Below, piece after piece: positions 38,619 through 40,801 of a stretch of DNA of 40,801 bases. Source of the DNA: Gemmataceae bacterium. GTDB taxonomy: Bacteria; Planctomycetota; Planctomycetia; Gemmatales; Gemmataceae. The stretch spans positions 1 to 40,801 of the forward strand of contig SHZY01000044.1 in NCBI GenBank assembly GCA_009692065.1, in the 5' to 3' direction. Both the position numbers and the translations under genes were made by a program. How positions within the stretch are numbered: the stretch's first letter is position 1; every line of letters starts with the position of its first letter. The notes below the pieces were generated by a model. That model was not told the DNA's origin, did not search any database, and was given only the letters and a program-made list of their open reading frames with translations.

Positions 38619-40172
38619 CTAATCTGATTCTCGTATCACAATCCGCTGTCCCGCCTTCACATTCTCGCGCACCACGCGCGTCTTGCTCCCTGAGAAAACC
38701 ACTTCGAGCCGATACGACTCCACCGCTTTGCCCAGGCCGAAGTGGGCCTCCAGCGGGGAGCTGCGGCAATAGCCGGCGCCGGAGTGGATTTGGCGATAGC
38801 CGACGAGCTTGTCTTTGGCATAGACGCTGATCTTGGCCCCGATGCCGTCGGGGTTGCTCTTGGCGCCGACGGCTTTGACGCGCAGCCAATTCTTGTCGTT
38901 GGTGTTGTTGCGATAGAGGACGACGTTGGAATAGAAGTTGATCAGCAAGAGATCGAGATCGCCGTCGTTGTCGAAATCGACGGCCGGCACGCAGACGCAG
39001 TTGGCTTCGTGCTTGATGCCCCACTGCTTCGCTTGCTCGGTCCAGGTCTTGCCGTCAGGCCGAGTCCAGAGCGGGTTGCCGCCCTTGCTGGTCGCCCATT
39101 TGTTGCCGGACTCGGCATCGACACCGACGTAGATGTCGAGTAGGCCGTCGTGATCGAGATCCTCGCAGATGATGTCGTGCCCGAGCGTCTTGGATGCCAG
39201 GATCGGCGCGTTCACCGGTGCGAATTTGCCCCCGCCGTCATTGGCGTACAGAATATCGGGCTCCACGGTGTGCTTCATCTTGAGGAGTTGTGCCTCGGTA
39301 TAGTTGGCGCCGGAGAGCCAGGAATCGGTGCTGACGTAGAGATCGAGCCGGCCCTTGTTAAAAATGTCCGCGAACACGCAGCCGACGCTCGACGCTTTTC
39401 GCGTCAGGCCGGCCGTCTGCGAGATGTCCTTGAACTTGCCTTGCCCCAGGTTCTTGTAGAGGGCGTTTTGCTGCGATTGATAGCAGGTGACGAAGAGGTC
39501 ATCGAGCCCGTCGCCGTCGATGTCGCCGAAGACGCAGCCGAGGCAATGCCGGCCCTTGAGATCGATGCCGGAGGTCTTGATGATGTCGGTGAAGGTCCCG
39601 TTGCGATTGTTGCGGAAGAGATGGCAATCGCCCGTGGGGCTGGTGATGAAGAGATCGACGTAGCCATCGCCATCGACATCACACCAGGAACACGACCGTG
39701 CCGGCGTCTTCAAGAACACGCCGGCTTTTTCGCTGACGTCGGTGAAGGTGCCGTCGCCATTGCCTCGAAACAGCCGGCTCGCCCCTTTGCGGAGCGAGGT
39801 CATGTAGATATCGAGCTTGCCATCGCGATCGAAGTCTGCAACGGCGACGCCGGTACCGTCCCCTTCGAATGTTTCAAGGCCGGAGTCTTTGGTGACGTCC
39901 TGGAATTTGAGATTGCCGAGATTCTTGAAGTAGCGCACGTGTGGCTTGCCGAAGGTCGGGATGATGATATCGGGCAACCCATCGCCGTTGAAGTCTTCTA
40001 CCGCAACCGCATGCGGATTGGTGCCGCCGACACCGGTGTTCTTGGCGATGAAGAGGCCGGACGCGGCGGTGACGTCCGTGAAGCGTGCGTTGGGCGGGGG
40101 TTGGCTTGAACCACTAAGCGGGATGAGTAAACTCACGATCAGCGATACTATCAAGCTCTTTGTGAATCGCAT
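38619..40172 (-). CDS. Exported CRTAC1 family protein (FG-GAP/ASPIC-UnbV)
   Basis: The protein has 517 residues with a signal peptide (SLIVSLIVSLLIPLSGSSQ). Six calcium-binding FG-GAP loops are visible: DFNGDGLPDI, DFDRDGKLDIY, DVDGDGYVDLF, DIDGDGLDDLF, DLDHDGLLDIY and DFDNDGDLDLL. One more blade has lost its acidic residues (DIFNKGRLDLY). Together they make an integrin-alpha-like propeller. The C-terminal ASPIC/UnbV domain is clear (GAKISVYAKDKLVGYRQIHS, then HFGLGKAVESYRLEVVF). Such proteins are outside the cell or on its surface and probably bind proteins or polysaccharides. Confidence 0.92.
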   Translation of the reverse strand: MRFTKSLIVSLIVSLLIPLSGSSQPPPNARFTDVTAASGLFIAKNTGVGGTNPHAVAVEDFNGDGLPDIIIPTFGKPHVRYFKNLGNLKFQDVTKDSGLETFEGDGTGVAVADFDRDGKLDIYMTSLRKGASRLFRGNGDGTFTDVSEKAGVFLKTPARSCSWCDVDGDGYVDLFITSPTGDCHLFRNNRNGTFTDIIKTSGIDLKGRHCLGCVFGDIDGDGLDDLFVTCYQSQQNALYKNLGQGKFKDISQTAGLTRKASSVGCVFADIFNKGRLDLYVSTDSWLSGANYTEAQLLKMKHTVEPDILYANDGGGKFAPVNAPILASKTLGHDIICEDLDHDGLLDIYVGVDAESGNKWATSKGGNPLWTRPDGKTWTEQAKQWGIKHEANCVCVPAVDFDNDGDLDLLLINFYSNVVLYRNNTNDKNWLRVKAVGAKSNPDGIGAKISVYAKDKLVGYRQIHSGAGYCRSSPLEAHFGLGKAVESYRLEVVFSGSKTRVVRENVKAGQRIVIRESD

Positions 40173-40288
40173 CTGTCGTACCTCTCGGCGTTATTTGTTG
40201 GCAATCGCGTCGAAGCAGGTTATCATCGCTTTGGCCTTGATTCAACAACGACTTTATTTTCAGGCTGGAACTGGCTCCCGTAATCAAC

Positions 40289-40618
40289 ATGGCATCAGCC
40301 ACGATCAAGCTGTTTCTGCCGCACGGCGACGGAAAACGTCTGCGCACCGCAGAAATATCGAATTGGGGCGGCAAGGCCCTTGCTGCACCACGAACTGACC
40401 TGGATATGTTTCTCACGCGGGAAGAACTCGGTTGGTCCGGGGTCTACGTCCTGACCGGCACCGACCCGGAGACCGGCAAACCGATGGCCTACATCGGCGA
40501 GGCCGAAGTGCTTGCGGACCGTCTGAAGACTCACAAAGGAATCGAGTTCTGGATTTCCGTGGTCGTTTTTGTTAGCAAGGATGAGAATCTTACGAAAGCT
40601 CATGCACTGCGCCCCTAG
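40289..40618 (+). pseudogene. Truncated GIY-YIG nuclease family protein
   Basis: This is a 109-residue frame. The first 45 residues (TIKLFLPHGDGKRLRTAEIS, NWGGKALAAPRTDL) and the GIY-YIG core (GVYVLTGTDPETGKPMAYIG then EAEVLADRLKTH) match a known group of stand-alone GIY-YIG proteins, usually more than 200 residues long. The frame fits to FVSKDENLTKAH, then runs ALRP and stop, so the rest of the catalytic domain, including the usual glutamate that binds metal, is lost. A sequence break at about 40604 seems to have replaced the remainder. The product would be inactive as a nuclease, although the N-terminal fold might remain. Confidence 0.65.
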
Positions 40619-40801
40619 CGCTGGACCAGTAACATGTACCTTACTGGACCACGCTAGCAGCCCGTTGATTAAGTCGATATTTCGGCACCGATCACGTCGA
40701 GCGCGACGGCGACGGTCCAAAGGTCGATCGTCGGAACATTTTCACTTCGGTGCGACCGACGGCCGCAGGTTCGACTCCAAAGCATCTCGGTGGCAAAATA
40801 G
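40619..40801. other. Right-edge stretch without a gene
   Basis: An imperfect hairpin (GGACCAGTAA / TTACTGGACC) lies at 40622-40649 just after the truncated GIY-YIG gene. The sequence after it, starting around AGCAGCCCGTTGATTAAGTC at 40658, resembles the ends of some insertion sequences, but no transposase frame can be seen before the window ends. Confidence 0.3.

Noticed and set aside
40658..40801. Insertion sequence at the right edge
   Set aside because: Only a resemblance to an IS end is visible; no transposase frame or second inverted repeat is in the window.

Overview
The window is a high-GC chromosomal segment that reads as Planctomycetes, most likely the Gemmata group. This is inferred from content: a DUF1501 protein, a small c-type cytochrome with a CxxCH motif, a CRTAC1 FG-GAP protein, a PQQ-type propeller, exported WD40 proteins, many signal-peptide proteins of unknown role, loose operons, and very many interspersed palindromic repeats. 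There are no rRNA or tRNA genes, no CRISPR array and no intact transposon.

Layout. 1-1436: one or two small hypothetical genes. 1437-6802: a DusC-like tRNA dihydrouridine synthase and a PQQ-like propeller (both minus), a DUF5681-like protein (plus), an FAH-family hydrolase (minus), and the wreck of a fatty-acid desaturase. 7043-10466: a translationally coupled minus-strand operon of a GNAT protein, an unknown protein and a GH3-type acyl-amido synthetase. 10873-17777: a small hypothetical gene, the succinate dehydrogenase operon (membrane subunit, flavoprotein, iron-sulfur subunit) and clpB. 17967-23800: a radical SAM protein, two overlapping paralogous membrane-anchored propellers, and a DUF1501 gene with an in-frame TAA. 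23789-28418: an ArsC/Spx-like thioredoxin-fold gene, a SAM methyltransferase, an esterase, a D-2-hydroxyacid dehydrogenase and MtaB. 28599-30986: a STAS-domain remnant, a prenyltransferase-like alpha/alpha-toroid protein and a WD40 protein. 31059-33854: a four-gene phospholipid operon (SMR/EamA-like, YnbA-like CDP-alcohol phosphatidyltransferase, YnbB-like CDP-diglyceride synthase, PlsC). 33881-40618: an SGNH hydrolase, a zinc-ribbon protein, a cytochrome c, exported proteins of unknown function, a CRTAC1 protein and a truncated GIY-YIG protein.

The strongest unusual signal is at 23789-24151 on the minus strand. An ArsC/Spx-like gene has a good ribosome binding site and start, then an in-frame TGA exactly where the first cysteine of the CxxC motif belongs. 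A two-stem hairpin with a GGUU apical loop starts just after that TGA. Together these fit a selenocysteine codon (UxxC) with a bacterial SECIS element.

The second theme is the palindromic repeats. At least ten sequence families occur. Several lie inside genes (GH3, the 3' end of plsC, probably clpB and DUF1501). Several supply, or directly abut, the stop codon of the gene before them (dus, sdhC, sdhA, the radical SAM gene, the second propeller, plsC). In the DUF1501 gene a repeat-like segment has put a stop between the Tat-like signal and the enzyme-like body. These repeats appear to be actively reshaping gene ends here.
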